The notes: a model not told the origin generated them from the sequence alone. Counted from the first letter of the stretch, positions 34,916-44,638 are shown. The stretch is DNA of 55,130 bases from Clostridiales bacterium (GCA_022763735.1 JALEQY010000025.1:1-55130); one strand, 5' to 3'. Numbers and translations: made by a program.

Positions 34916-35023
34916 GAAAAACCTCCTTCAGTTGTGATTTTGCCTTCAAGATTAGAATAAAATCAAATTGTGTTCTGTTTATGAAGGTTATGTAATGATT
35001 AGTCCATATTATAGCACAATTGG

Positions 35024-35052
35024 TTGGCGAGGTACAGAAGTTGTGATATAAT
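35024..35052 (+). promoter_or_regulatory. Promoter of the PIN/TRAM protein gene
   Basis: TTGGCG at 35024-35029, 17 bases, TATAAT at 35047-35052. It overlaps the spacer region of the minus-strand promoter for the response regulator, so the two transcription units may compete. Confidence 0.65.
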
Positions 35053-35122
35053 TACAGTGCGTATGGTCGGAAATATTTGGGGGATGCGGTCATACTGCAG
35101 AATATATGAAGGAGGGAAAAAT

Positions 35123-36238
35123 GTGCTTAGAAAACTTCTGAGAACTGTATTGACGGTTGCAGGTTCAGTAGTGGGATATGGTGTGTTTCTGCTTACGAAA
35201 TTTTTTGTGAGTTTGTCCGGACATGAAGAATGGGTGGATTTTTCAGGTATACAGGAAATTTGCGTAGCACTTTTGTTTGCACTTATTTTCGGTTTGTTAT
35301 TTTTCAGACTCACACCGACTTTCAGGAAGCAGGGCAACAAGGTTGCACAGAATATTGAATCTGATCTTCAGAAGATGTCTACAAACGACATAGTGCTGGG
35401 AACAATAGGTCTGATAGCAGGGCTTATAATCGCATTTCTGATAAGTCAGATCTACGTGGGTATTAAGATACCATATGTTGATGTGATACTGAATGTCATA
35501 ACGTATCTGTTACTGGGTTATCTGGGTATCGTGATAGCGACAAGAAAAGGCAAAGACATCAGAAATTCATGGCTGGCGGCGAGAAAAATATCATCTGTCG
35601 GCGGAGTAAGAGGAGGCAGACAGAAGAATTCTGCCACGCCTAAGATTTTTGACACCAGTGTGATTATTGACGGTAGGATATCAGATATAATGAAAACGGG
35701 ATTCATAGAAGGTCCTGTTGTGATTCCAGAATTCGTGCTTGTCGAGCTGAGACATATTGCTGATTCGTCAGATGCACTTAAACGCAATCGCGGGAGGAGA
35801 GGACTTGACATTCTGAATAAGATACAGAGTGACTATGGTATAGAGATATATAACACTGCAGAAGAGAAGGCACTCGATGAGATACCTGAAGTTGATGTTA
35901 AGCTGCTGAAGCTTGCACAGATAATGAATGGCAAGGTGGTAACGAATGATTTTAATCTGAATAAGGTTGCTGCAATCAAGGGCGTTGAGGTACTCAATAT
36001 CAATGAACTTGCCAACACTCTCAAACCGGTTGTACTGCCGGGAGAAGAAATGATACTTTCGCTTGTCAAGGAAGGCAAGGAGAATAATCAGGCCGTCGCA
36101 TATCTGGATGACGGAACTATGATCGTGGTCGAAGAAGGTAAAAAATTTATCGGACAGACAATAAAAGTCGTGGTTACAAGTGTACTTCAGACTTCAGCGG
36201 GAAGGATGATCTTTGCCAGACCTGCTGGAAACAGATAG
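35123..36238 (+). CDS. PIN/TRAM domain membrane protein (YacL-like)
   Basis: A 371-residue protein of the YacL type. Four hydrophobic helices occupy about residues 5-125. A PIN nuclease-like domain follows with acidic residues in [13 protein letters not shown] near 175, [10 protein letters not shown] near 203 and [12 protein letters not shown] near 272, and a C-terminal TRAM domain from about 305. The role is unclear, with RNA or DNA binding likely. GTG 35123 follows AAGGAGGG by 7 bases, although the frame opens earlier. It is at the head of an operon with ispDF, as in many Firmicutes where yacL sits beside ispD and ispF. Confidence 0.9.
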   Translation: MLRKLLRTVLTVAGSVVGYGVFLLTKFFVSLSGHEEWVDFSGIQEICVALLFALIFGLLFFRLTPTFRKQGNKVAQNIESDLQKMSTNDIVLGTIGLIAGLIIAFLISQIYVGIKIPYVDVILNVITYLLLGYLGIVIATRKGKDIRNSWLAARKISSVGGVRGGRQKNSATPKIFDTSVIIDGRISDIMKTGFIEGPVVIPEFVLVELRHIADSSDALKRNRGRRGLDILNKIQSDYGIEIYNTAEEKALDEIPEVDVKLLKLAQIMNGKVVTNDFNLNKVAAIKGVEVLNINELANTLKPVVLPGEEMILSLVKEGKENNQAVAYLDDGTMIVVEEGKKFIGQTIKVVVTSVLQTSAGRMIFARPAGNR

Positions 36239-36248
36239 GGGTCAGATT

Positions 36249-37394
36249 ATGTACAATAATAAAAAGGTCGCTGTTATCATTGCAGCCGCCGGCAAAGGAA
36301 CTCGTATAGGAGGCCCGGTTCCCAAGCAGTATCTTAAGATAGGCGGGGAGCCGGTCATACTCAGAACGTTAAAGGCTTTTCAGAAAATAGAAGAAATAGA
36401 TTATATTTTTATTGTAACAAATGAGCAGTATGTTGAACATTGCATGAAGATCGCTTCAGATAATGGTATAAGTAAGGTGGATGCTGTTGTTAAAGGTGGT
36501 ATGCAGCGTCAGGATTCTGTGTATAATGCTCTTCAGGAGCTTAACAGGAAACGCCCCGGGATAGCCTATGTGCTGATCCATGATGGGGCGCGTCCTTTTG
36601 TAAGCGGAGATGTGATACGAAATGTTATCAGAGCTACTGCAGATAAAGATGCTGCTGTCGCATGTGTTGCAATGAAAAACAGTGTCAGAGAGATTGACGG
36701 CGAATCAAGCAGAAGTGTTGACAGAAGTCATTTTTTTTCTGTTCAGACACCTCAGGGGTTCAGGAAATCAATACTGATAGAAGCATATGACAAGGCATTG
36801 TGCGAGGGGTATTACGGAACCGATGATGCAAGCCTTGTAGAGCGTGCCGGATATGAAGTTGAGATTGTAGATGGGGATTATCAGAATATAAAAATAACAA
36901 CCAAAGAAGATTTACCAATGGAAAATAGAGTAGGAACAGGATTTGATGTGCACAGATTTGAACAGGGAAGAGAACTGGTACTGGGTGGAGTGAAGCTTCC
37001 GCACGACAGAGGACTTGCAGGACACTCGGATGCCGATGTGCTTGTGCATGCATTGATGGATGCACTGCTGGGGGCTGCCGCCCTTGGAGATATAGGCAGA
37101 CATTTCCCTGATACTGATGAAAAATATAGAGGAATATCAAGCATGGTGCTGCTTGCGGAGGTTAAGGCGCTGCTGGCGGAGAATTTTTATTCTATAGGGA
37201 ATGTGGATGTCACAGTAATAGCTCAGAAGCCGAAAATAAGTCCGTTTATCGATGAAATGAGAGAGAATATAGCTGAAGTGCTGGATATTGAGAAAAGCAG
37301 GGTGAATGTAAAGGGGACAACAACAGAGAAACTGGGATTTGCAGGTCGTGAAGAAGGCATTGCTGCTGAGGCGGTGTGCTCAATATACAGGTAA
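36249..37394 (+). CDS. ispDF: Bifunctional IspD-IspF, MEP isoprenoid pathway
   Basis: A 381-residue fusion of two steps of the MEP pathway. Residues about 1-225 are IspD (4-diphosphocytidyl-2C-methyl-D-erythritol synthase) with [20 protein letters not shown]; residues about 228-381 are IspF (2C-methyl-D-erythritol 2,4-cyclodiphosphate synthase) with [28 protein letters not shown] and [19 protein letters not shown] 36249 follows GGGGTC; the upstream frame overlaps the preceding gene. The two activities are separate proteins in many bacteria and fused in others, without IspE here. It is 10 bases after the PIN/TRAM gene and 13 before proS. Confidence 0.96.
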   Translation: MYNNKKVAVIIAAAGKGTRIGGPVPKQYLKIGGEPVILRTLKAFQKIEEIDYIFIVTNEQYVEHCMKIASDNGISKVDAVVKGGMQRQDSVYNALQELNRKRPGIAYVLIHDGARPFVSGDVIRNVIRATADKDAAVACVAMKNSVREIDGESSRSVDRSHFFSVQTPQGFRKSILIEAYDKALCEGYYGTDDASLVERAGYEVEIVDGDYQNIKITTKEDLPMENRVGTGFDVHRFEQGRELVLGGVKLPHDRGLAGHSDADVLVHALMDALLGAAALGDIGRHFPDTDEKYRGISSMVLLAEVKALLAENFYSIGNVDVTVIAQKPKISPFIDEMRENIAEVLDIEKSRVNVKGTTTEKLGFAGREEGIAAEAVCSIYR

Positions 37395-37407
37395 GGAGAG
37401 GTAACAG

Positions 37408-39138
37408 ATGAAATTATCAAAGATGCATTTAAAAACATTGAGAGAGGTTCCCAATGAAGCGGAGATACCTAGTCACATTCTGCTTCTGAGAACAGGTATG
37501 ATAAGAAAGCTCGTATCGGGCGTGTATGGGTTCATGCCGCTTGGATGGAGATCGGTTAGAAAAATAGAAGATATAATAAGGGAAGAGATGGATGCCGCCG
37601 GTGGACAGGAAATTCATATGTCAGCTGTTCAGCCGGCAGAACTGTGGGAAGAATCAGGAAGATGGTTTGCATACGGACCTGAGCTCTGGAGACTTAAGGA
37701 CAGAAACGGGAGAGAATTCTGTCTTGGGCCTACACATGAGGAAATTTTTACAGACATAATAAGAAATGATGTTTCTTCATACAGACAGCTGCCGCTTAAC
37801 CTGTATCAGATACAGACTAAGTACAGAGATGAAGCGCGTCCGAGATTCGGACTCATGCGAAGCAGGGAATTTATCATGAAGGATGCATATTCCTTTGACA
37901 GAGATTACGAGGGTCTTGACAAGAGTTATGATGAGATGTATGCAGCTTATGAGAAGATATTCACAAGATGCGGACTCACCTTCAGACCTGTTGAGGCAGA
38001 TACAGGCGCTATCGGCGGAAGCAATTCACATGAATTCACTGCGTTATCAGAGGTCGGAGAAAGTGAAATTGCATATTGTGAGAAATGCTCTATGGCTGCA
38101 ACAACAGAAAGAGCCGAATGTGTAGATGCACCGGCTCAGGACGATGTTGAAGTGCTTCAGATGGAGGAGGTATATACTCCTGAAACAAAGACAATAGAGG
38201 ATGTGGCAAACTTTCTGGGAATCAGGCAGGACCAGACAATAAAAGCACTTCTCTTTGTAACCTATGATAACGAAGGAAAAGAAAACGGTTATGTTGCTGC
38301 TTTCGTAAGAGGTGACAGAGAACTTAACATGACCAAGCTTGTCAATGCACTCGACATTCCTGAGCATGCTATCGAATTTGCAGATGAAGAGAAAATGGCA
38401 GCCGCTACAGGCTGTGTAGGAGGTTTTACAGGTCCTACAAAGCTTCATGACTGTAAAATCGTTGTTGACAGTGAGCTGCCCGGACTTAAGAATCTCTGTG
38501 CAGGAGCCTGCAAAGAAAATTATCATCTTATCAATGTAAACTATGGCAGAGACTATGAAGGTGATATTGTTACCGATATCAAGGTGCTTGCTGAAGGCGA
38601 CCCTTGTCCGGTATGCGGTGCACCGGTCAAGCATGCCAGAGGAATAGAAGTAGGGCAGGTGTTCAAGCTTGGAACAAAATACAGTGAATCAATGGGAGCA
38701 TACTATAAGGATGAGAATATGAAGGATCATCCTATAGTTATGGGCTGTTACGGAATAGGCGTTACAAGAACACTAGCTGCTGTAGTAGAGCAGAATCATG
38801 ATGAAAACGGTATCATCTGGCCGATGTCAGTAGCACCTTATCATGTGATAATAACAGTAATGAAGCCTGATGATGAAATACAGGCGAAGGTTGCAGATGA
38901 AATATATAATGAGCTTATGAAATCGGGAGCAGAAGTTATGCTTGATGACAGAAAAGAACGTCCTGGTGTAAAATTCAAAGACGCCGACCTCCTGGGAATT
39001 CCTATCAGAATAACGGTAGGAAGAGGTGCAGCTGATGGTATGGTTGAATATAAGCTGAGAAGAGATGCGGATAAGGTGGAAATATCTGCAGCGGAGAGTA
39101 TTGAACGTGCCCTCAGCACAATCAATGAAGAAAAATAA
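37408..39138 (+). CDS. proS: Prolyl-tRNA synthetase, bacterial type
   Basis: A 576-residue class II aminoacyl-tRNA synthetase of the bacterial long form. Motif 2-like FCLGPTHEE near residue 110, RDEARPRFGLMRSREF near 140 and motif 3 GIGVTRTLAAV near 447 are visible. Residues about 225-380 are the inserted YbaK-like editing domain with ACKENY near the end, which clears misacylated Ala-tRNAPro. An anticodon-binding domain forms the C-terminus. ATG 37408 has AAGGAGAGG 8 bases upstream. It is in the ispDF operon, followed 5 bases later by the first chrA gene. Confidence 0.97.
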   Translation: MKLSKMHLKTLREVPNEAEIPSHILLLRTGMIRKLVSGVYGFMPLGWRSVRKIEDIIREEMDAAGGQEIHMSAVQPAELWEESGRWFAYGPELWRLKDRNGREFCLGPTHEEIFTDIIRNDVSSYRQLPLNLYQIQTKYRDEARPRFGLMRSREFIMKDAYSFDRDYEGLDKSYDEMYAAYEKIFTRCGLTFRPVEADTGAIGGSNSHEFTALSEVGESEIAYCEKCSMAATTERAECVDAPAQDDVEVLQMEEVYTPETKTIEDVANFLGIRQDQTIKALLFVTYDNEGKENGYVAAFVRGDRELNMTKLVNALDIPEHAIEFADEEKMAAATGCVGGFTGPTKLHDCKIVVDSELPGLKNLCAGACKENYHLINVNYGRDYEGDIVTDIKVLAEGDPCPVCGAPVKHARGIEVGQVFKLGTKYSESMGAYYKDENMKDHPIVMGCYGIGVTRTLAAVVEQNHDENGIIWPMSVAPYHVIITVMKPDDEIQAKVADEIYNELMKSGAEVMLDDRKERPGVKFKDADLLGIPIRITVGRGAADGMVEYKLRRDADKVEISAAESIERALSTINEEK

Positions 39139-39143
39139 AACTG

Positions 39144-39761
39144 ATGAGAACAAAACACAGTAAAAAACTGAACAGCCTGAAGAAATATGCGAGTCTGTAC
39201 TGGGAGTTTTTTAAGATAGGTATGTTTACTGTTGGCGGTGGCGCGGCGATGATCCCTCAGATACAGCAGGTGGCTGTAAGGGATAAAGGGTGGATGACAG
39301 AAGATGAAATGCTTGACTGCATTGCGGTGTGTCAGGCTTTACCAGGTGTCATAGCTATTAACAGCGGAACCTATATCGGCAGGAAAATAGGTGGAATACG
39401 TGGCTCAATAGCAGCCACTACCGGTGTAATCACACCATCATTTATAATCATTGTGATGGCAGTAACTGTACTTGGAGCCATAGGCGAAAACCAGTATGTT
39501 GTTGGAGCCTTTACGGGTGTTAAGGCTGCAGTATGCGGTCTGATACTTGTTACAGCAGTAAGACTCGGGAAGCAGTCATTGAAATCGGCGTTTCAATGGA
39601 TACTCGCTGTTGCAGCATTTATCGTTATAGGTATATTAGGCGTAAATGCGATCTGGGCTCTTATTGCAGGAGCTGTCCTCGGAATAATATACAGCGGCAT
39701 ATCCGTCACAACTGTAAATAAGGACATCGAAGACAGTGAGTCTGAGGAGGTGGATAAATGA
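39144..39761 (+). CDS. chrA: Chromate transporter half-subunit, first
   Basis: A 205-residue membrane protein of the CHR family (short form), with the FTVGGGAAMIPQIQ motif near residue 28, GVIAINSG near 67 and several hydrophobic helices. Short CHR proteins act as pairs in which each gives half of the transporter, moving chromate or similar anions across the membrane. ATG 39144 is 5 bases past proS but lacks a good ribosome site, suggesting coupling to proS translation. Its stop overlaps the start of the second half gene (ATGA at 39758-39761). Real substrate in this anaerobe is unknown. Confidence 0.88.
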   Translation: MRTKHSKKLNSLKKYASLYWEFFKIGMFTVGGGAAMIPQIQQVAVRDKGWMTEDEMLDCIAVCQALPGVIAINSGTYIGRKIGGIRGSIAATTGVITPSFIIIVMAVTVLGAIGENQYVVGAFTGVKAAVCGLILVTAVRLGKQSLKSAFQWILAVAAFIVIGILGVNAIWALIAGAVLGIIYSGISVTTVNKDIEDSESEEVDK

Positions 39762-40327
39762 TATATGTATATCTTTTTACCATGTTCTTCAGGATAGGTG
39801 CTTTTGGATTCGGAGGCGGACTTGCCATGCTGCCTCTTATTTTTCAGAGTGTGCAGGAATTTGGTGTTATGTCTCAGCAGGACTTTTCGGATCTGGTTGC
39901 GCTTTCTCAGGTGACACCAGGACCGATAGCAGTAAATGCGGCAACTTTTGTCGGGTATAATTATGCAGGACTGGCTGGTGCTCTGATGGCTACACTGGGA
40001 GTTTCACTGCCATCCTTTATAATGATACTGATTGTATGCAGATTTATTGAGAGGTTTTATGACAGCAAAGGCATTCAGGGAGCTTTCTTTGGCATCAGAC
40101 CTGTTACTGTAGGACTGATAGGAGCAGCAGTGATTTATGTCAGTGAGGATGTTCTGGTTAAAGGAGCATTGATTGCTTCAGAGCTTTTCAGTGAAGGTAT
40201 CGACTATATCAATATAATCCCGATAATAATTTTTGCTGTGACGATAGTTCTTGTGGGAGCTTTCAAAATGAAACCTGTGAAGGTAATGATAATAATGGGT
40301 ATAGCAGGAGCTTTATTATGTGGATAG
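39758..40327 (+). CDS. chrA: Chromate transporter half-subunit, second
   Basis: A 189-residue CHR-family partner of the preceding gene. FGFGGGLAMLPLI near residue 15, SQVTPGPIAVNAATFVGY near 50 and SLPSFIMILIV near 87 are conserved family segments, and about five hydrophobic helices follow. ATG 39758 overlaps the stop of the first half and follows GAGGAGG. The Nudix gene overlaps its end by 10 bases. The two halves together make one transporter. Confidence 0.88.
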   Translation: MIYVYLFTMFFRIGAFGFGGGLAMLPLIFQSVQEFGVMSQQDFSDLVALSQVTPGPIAVNAATFVGYNYAGLAGALMATLGVSLPSFIMILIVCRFIERFYDSKGIQGAFFGIRPVTVGLIGAAVIYVSEDVLVKGALIASELFSEGIDYINIIPIIIFAVTIVLVGAFKMKPVKVMIIMGIAGALLCG

Positions 40328-40776
40328 GCGGAGTAAGAGTTGTAATACTTGATAAAGAAAACAGAATACTGATGGTGAAACAGCATCATGACGAAAAAGA
40401 TATATGGATGGTTCCCGGAGGCGGCATAGAAGAAGGTGAAAGCTCTATGGCTGCAGCGGTTCGTGAAATGAAGGAAGAAACAGGACTGGATGTTGAAATA
40501 GACAGACTGATCTGGCATACAGAAGAAGTTTCAGCAAGAGGACAGCGCTTTGTGAATTTTTTCATGGGAAGGATTAAAGGCGGTGAGCTGACATTAGGTG
40601 CAGATCCCGAATTTGATAATGAACATCAGGTGCTGAGAGAAGTCAGATTTATGTCAAGAGAAGAAATAGAGCAGGTTGAACATCTGTATCCGGAGTATCT
40701 CAGAGATGAATTCTGGAGGTTTCTCGATGAAGATTATCTGGGATATAATGCCTTCAAAGTGCGTGAAAAACAATAG
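40318..40776 (+). CDS. Nudix hydrolase
   Basis: A 152-residue Nudix pyrophosphohydrolase. The Nudix box is complete from GGGIEEGESS to REMKEETGL at about residues 39-61, with the catalytic Glu residues in REMKEE. Such enzymes hydrolyse nucleoside diphosphates linked to another group. The start overlaps the chrA stop, so translation is probably coupled. It converges on the PocR-AraC gene with only 14 bases between the stop codons and no clear terminator. Substrate unknown. Confidence 0.9.
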   Translation: MWIGGVRVVILDKENRILMVKQHHDEKDIWMVPGGGIEEGESSMAAAVREMKEETGLDVEIDRLIWHTEEVSARGQRFVNFFMGRIKGGELTLGADPEFDNEHQVLREVRFMSREEIEQVEHLYPEYLRDEFWRFLDEDYLGYNAFKVREKQ

Positions 40777-40790
40777 TAATATTGAAATCA

Positions 40791-42044
40791 TCAGACCCTG
40801 TGAGAGTTTCTGTACTGTCGCGGGGTCTCATTATATTTGGCGCTGAATAATCTGGCAAAGTGACTCATACCCCTGAATCCGCATGACAATGATATTTCTG
40901 TAATACTGCTGTTAGTACCCGAGAGCAGTTCTGCAGCTCGCTTCAGTTTGAGATCATTGATATAATCTATGATCGAGATGTGCATTTCCTTTTTAAAAAG
41001 GGTGGACAGATAGGTATTGTTCACATGGATTGCATCGGCTGTCCTGCTGAGATTGATTTCTTTCGTGTAATTATTGTGTATATATTCAATGGCTTCGGCT
41101 ATGATTTCTGAATCACCCGTATAGCTGTTGCCGTTGCTGAAGCTTCTGGCTGTCAGATCGGCGATTCTGATTGCAGCCTTGGATAATTCTGTGAAAGATG
41201 AAGCGTTGTTTATGGTTTCAAGGTGATCCATGTTTTCATGATCAGATGTTGTATTCATCAGTTTTGCAAATAATGTGAGAAGTCTCAGTTTAAGTACTGA
41301 CAGGTTGCCTCCTTCGAAAACTGCCAGTTCACCAAGATATTCAGAAAACAGTTTTCTGCTTGACTCACAGCTGCCGGTTTTTATTGCTCTGATAAGGTTC
41401 TGTTCCAGAGAAAGTGGATACTGCATCTGGATACGATCCTTTTTTATTTCTATGATTTTGGCTCCTGCACTGACATCTTCATTGACAGAACTGACTGCGC
41501 CAGATTCATTTTCATGCTGAAAAGCCGACATGAAAGCATCAGAGAAAAGCCTGGAAAGATATGTTACTTCCTGAGGGGTATACATTTTCATTCCGTCAAT
41601 TATAGTCAGGAGCAGCGGAAGATCGGTCAGTTCCTTTGATACATTATTATAAAACTGAGATATAGTATTGGATCTGTTTTTGCCCATAAGTATAGGACCC
41701 GCATTAAAGTACCCGACAAGTTCATTTTCATATATGAGGGAATAACACATACTGGTCAGTCCCGTATTGCAGATATATATGTATACTTCCCCGAGCTGAT
41801 GTGCTGTCTTCATAGCGGATCTGAGATTAAAAAAACAGCTGCATTCGGGATCATTGTATTCTTTGTTGGACAGACATACCTTTTTGTCGTGATTGACTTC
41901 CCATAATATCACACATTCGGGTGAAAAGAAGGTAACAGGGACATCTGTTATCAGAGAAAAAGAAATCAGAGAATCCTCAATTGCCTGCATGAGTTTATTT
42001 AGTTTTTTATTGTGTGATCCCACTATGTTAGCAAGCTTGTCCAT
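40791..42044 (-). CDS. AraC-family regulator with PocR sensory domain
   Basis: A 417-residue regulator. Residues about 15-165 look like a PocR domain (a PAS-like ligand pocket with Cys and His; CSCFFNLRSAMKTAHQLGEVY here), the domain that senses 1,2-propanediol-like compounds in pdu/cob control. The C-terminal 100 residues are an AraC helix-turn-helix pair, with FRGMSHFARLFSAKYNETP at the end. ATG 42044 is the first good start, but no ribosome site precedes it and TATAAT ends 4 bases upstream, suggesting a leaderless or near-leaderless mRNA. No pdu, eut or cob target genes are in this window, so its regulon is elsewhere. Confidence 0.8.
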   Translation of the reverse strand: MDKLANIVGSHNKKLNKLMQAIEDSLISFSLITDVPVTFFSPECVILWEVNHDKKVCLSNKEYNDPECSCFFNLRSAMKTAHQLGEVYIYICNTGLTSMCYSLIYENELVGYFNAGPILMGKNRSNTISQFYNNVSKELTDLPLLLTIIDGMKMYTPQEVTYLSRLFSDAFMSAFQHENESGAVSSVNEDVSAGAKIIEIKKDRIQMQYPLSLEQNLIRAIKTGSCESSRKLFSEYLGELAVFEGGNLSVLKLRLLTLFAKLMNTTSDHENMDHLETINNASSFTELSKAAIRIADLTARSFSNGNSYTGDSEIIAEAIEYIHNNYTKEINLSRTADAIHVNNTYLSTLFKKEMHISIIDYINDLKLKRAAELLSGTNSSITEISLSCGFRGMSHFARLFSAKYNETPRQYRNSHRV

Positions 42045-42243
42045 AAATATTATAATAAAAAATATAAAAATATTTGAAATAACTGTCGTATATGGTTTGA
42101 TTTTAACATATATGATATAAAAATCAATAAAATATATTTTTATTGACAAAAAAACTGTTAGAAAAGGGAGAATGGTAGCAGTATTATAAATATATAAATG
42201 AAATTACAAATTATTTTCCAAAAACACAACTTATTAACGAAAT

Positions 42244-42346
42244 GCCCGGCAGTGCCGGGTGTTTTGTTATTATGTAGGAAATATCGTTTGGATATTTCCG
42301 GAATATCAACAAAGCCCACTTCTCCGATAGAATCAGCGAAGCTGAC
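42244..42346. other. Cluster of three inverted repeats in a gene-free gap
   Basis: The gap 42045-42459 has no supported gene. It holds CCCGGC-AGT-GCCGGG with a T-rich tail (42245-42270, terminator-like), then GGAAATATC and GATATTTCC around five bases (42277-42299), then AACAAAG and CTTTGTT about 31 bases apart (42310-42345). They may be remnants of a lost gene's terminator or of a small mobile element. A TATACT at 42419-42424 may be the minus-10 for the cyclophilin gene. Confidence 0.4.
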
Positions 42347-42459
42347 TTTGTTATATCAGAAAATGACTGAAATTATTAAAATGGCTCATAGTATCTGTTT
42401 TTTTAACATGATAAATGATATACTACTTAGAAACAGTGAAAATTCAGGAGGAAAACAGA

Positions 42460-42942
42460 ATGAAATATGTAAAAATCGAAATGGAAAACGGCGATATTAT
42501 GAAAGGTGAACTTTATCCTGAAATAGCGCCTAAAACTGTAGAAAATTTTATTAAGCTTGTAGAGGACGGCTTTTACGACGGCCTTATTTTTCACAGAGTA
42601 ATCCCGGGATTTATGATCCAGGGAGGATGTCCTGAGGGTACAGGAATGGGCGGTCCGGGATGGACGATTGAAGGTGAGTTTACAGCCAACGGTTTTACGA
42701 ACGATCTGAAGCACGACAGGGGAGTTTTGTCAATGGCAAGAGCTATGAACCCCAATTCTGCAGGATCACAGTTCTTCATCATGGTTGCACCTGCTCCGCA
42801 TCTTGATGGACAGTATGCAGCCTTCGGTAAAATAATCGAAGGCATGGAAGCTGCGGATAACATTGTAAAGCAGCCTAGAAATATGATGGATAAGCCGAAT
42901 GAACCGCAGGTAATGAAGAAAGTAACAATAATCGAAGAATAA
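42460..42942 (+). CDS. Cyclophilin-type peptidylprolyl isomerase
   Basis: A 160-residue cytoplasmic cyclophilin catalysing cis-trans isomerisation of Xaa-Pro bonds. Motifs include FHRVIPGFMIQGG near residue 46, SAGSQFFI near 101 and YAAFGKIIEGME near 122, with the active-site Arg in the first. It has no signal peptide. ATG 42460 follows AGGAGG by 6 bases; an ORF start at 42415 lacks a site. Its stop codon directly abuts a truncated ammonium-transporter frame in the same phase, so a deletion ended right at this gene. The gene itself is intact. Confidence 0.95.
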   Translation: MKYVKIEMENGDIMKGELYPEIAPKTVENFIKLVEDGFYDGLIFHRVIPGFMIQGGCPEGTGMGGPGWTIEGEFTANGFTNDLKHDRGVLSMARAMNPNSAGSQFFIMVAPAPHLDGQYAAFGKIIEGMEAADNIVKQPRNMMDKPNEPQVMKKVTIIEE

Positions 42943-44268
42943 GTTTACAATCAGGGAGCAGCAGGATGTGTAAGTGCCGGAATTATTTATCCTGTATTCG
43001 GGCACTGGGTCTGGGGAAGTATGATTACGGGTTCACGATCATGGCTCCAAAATCTTGGATTCATGGATTTCGCAGGTGCCAGTGTGGTACATATGACTGC
43101 CGGATTTATTGCGCTTGCCGGACTTACAGTTGTTGGTCCGAGAGCTAAAACTAATACGGGCAAATCAAATATCCCTCTGGCTGTGCTGGGAGTATTTATA
43201 TTATGGTTCGGCTGGTTCGGTTTTAATGGAGCATGTATATCTCCGGAGGATCCGGGGCTTGCGAAGGTGTTTGTCAATACAACAATGGCAGCCGGTTGCG
43301 GGACTTTAGGAGCTCTGATGCTCAACTTCTTCCTGCACAGGAAAGGTGGATACCTGCTGTCGCTTTTCAACGGTGTGCTGGGAGGCCTTGTGGCAGTAAC
43401 GGCTGTATCGGCTTACTGCTCACCTCCTGCAGCAATGCTGCTGGGGCTGATAGCAGGTGTTCTGTCAGATCTTGCATCATCACTTCTGATAAAAGCAGCC
43501 ATAGATGATATAGTAAACGTTGTGCCTGTGCACCTGATAGGCGGAATAACAGGATGTGTTCTGCTGCCGTTTATGATAGATTCGTCATATATTCAGGCAG
43601 GAGGAAGACTTGAACAGTTTGGAGTGCAGCTGACAGGTGTTGCCGTGAATTGTCTGTGGGCCTTTGGTATCGCTTATCTGCTCTTCAGGGTGCTTGACCG
43701 TATCATGGGTCTGCGCGTGACAGCAGAGGAAGAGAAAAAGGGGCTGAATATAGTAGAGTTCAGTGATATCTATTCATGGCAGAATTATATCGAAATTTCA
43801 GCATATGAATCTGAGATAAACGATAAAAACAGGCTGCTCAGAAAACAGGCGAGGCTTCTTGCCGTAACTGAAGAGCAGGAAAAGAATAAACTTGCAAGGG
43901 ATCTTCACGATGGTGTAGGGCAAAGTCTGTCCGCACTGAAAATGATTCTTGGGATGGGGCAGAAACAGGCCGAAAAAAGCGGGGCTTCCGGACTGGCACA
44001 GACAGCTGAGAAAGCATCAGCACTTGCAGATCTTTCAATAAAGGAAATGCGTAATGTTCTCAATAATTTAAAACCGCAAATACTGCAGCGTGACGGGCTT
44101 CAGGCAGGTTTAGCAGAAATGACCGGAAATCTTGATACCATCGGAGAGTTTGACTGCAGGCTGGTGATAGAAGATCCCATACCGTCTTTTGATGATGCTG
44201 AAGAACTGAATATATACAGACTTGTACAGGAAGCCCTGAATAATGTCGTAAAGCACGCAGAAGAGTGA
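42943..44268 (+). pseudogene. Truncated ammonium-transporter/histidine-kinase fusion
   Basis: The frame is open from the codon after the cyclophilin stop. It encodes the second half of an Amt ammonium transporter (IIYPVFGHWVWG, then FMDFAGASVVH, WFGWFGFNGA, HLIGGITGCVL), about 250 residues, then a coiled linker and a NarL-type histidine kinase with phospho-acceptor RDLHDGVGQSLS and the N-box LVQEALNNVVKHA. The first Amt helices are missing, with no usable start before ATG 43021, and the ATPase domain stops just after the N-box at a TGA (44266-44268). Amt-kinase fusions are known as ammonium sensors. Because both ends are cut, this copy cannot be a working sensor. An intact Amt is 540 bases downstream. 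Confidence 0.85.
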
Positions 44269-44638
44269 GGAAATGCTCGCAGAAGCTTTCAGAAGCGGAT
44301 GCAGTGGATATGCTCTTAAAGAGAATGCTTTTGATGAGCTTGCTACAGCGATAAGGAAGGTTTCAGATGGCGATATATATGTTTCCGATGCGATGGTGCC
44401 TATGATGCTTCACTGTTTTCTTTCAGGTGAGAAAGAAAACAGTGAATTGTCAGACCGTGAACGTGAGATTCTGAAGCTGCTGGCAGAGGGATTCAATAAC
44501 AGAGAAATTGCGGATATGCTGGCAATATCAGTTAAAACTGTAGAAACACATAGAGCAAACATAATGAAAAAACATAATTTTAAAAATATCACCGAACTGG
44601 TTCTGTTTGCGGTGAGAAATCATATTGTTGAAGCATAA
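44261..44638 (+). pseudogene. Truncated NarL-family response regulator
   Basis: Immediately after the kinase stop, a different frame gives EEMLAEAFRSGCSGYALKE, which is the last part of a receiver domain, then a complete LuxR-type helix-turn-helix (LSDREREILKLLAEGF, VSVKTVETHRAN-like ISVKTVETHRAN). The phospho-acceptor Asp and the first 70-80 residues are missing. The join with the kinase at about 44258-44266 shows that one deletion removed the end of the kinase and the start of this gene. A short protein from ATG 44273 could still be made, so residual DNA binding is possible, but normal phosphorylation control is lost. Confidence 0.8.

Noticed and set aside
39144-40327. The two short ChrA genes as a broken single gene
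   Set aside because: Each half is complete, with an ATGA overlap and its own ribosome site; paired short CHR proteins are a known normal form.
42198-42509. Plus-strand frame of 103 codons before the cyclophilin gene
   Set aside because: It runs through the three hairpins, overlaps the cyclophilin start in another frame and has no ribosome site.
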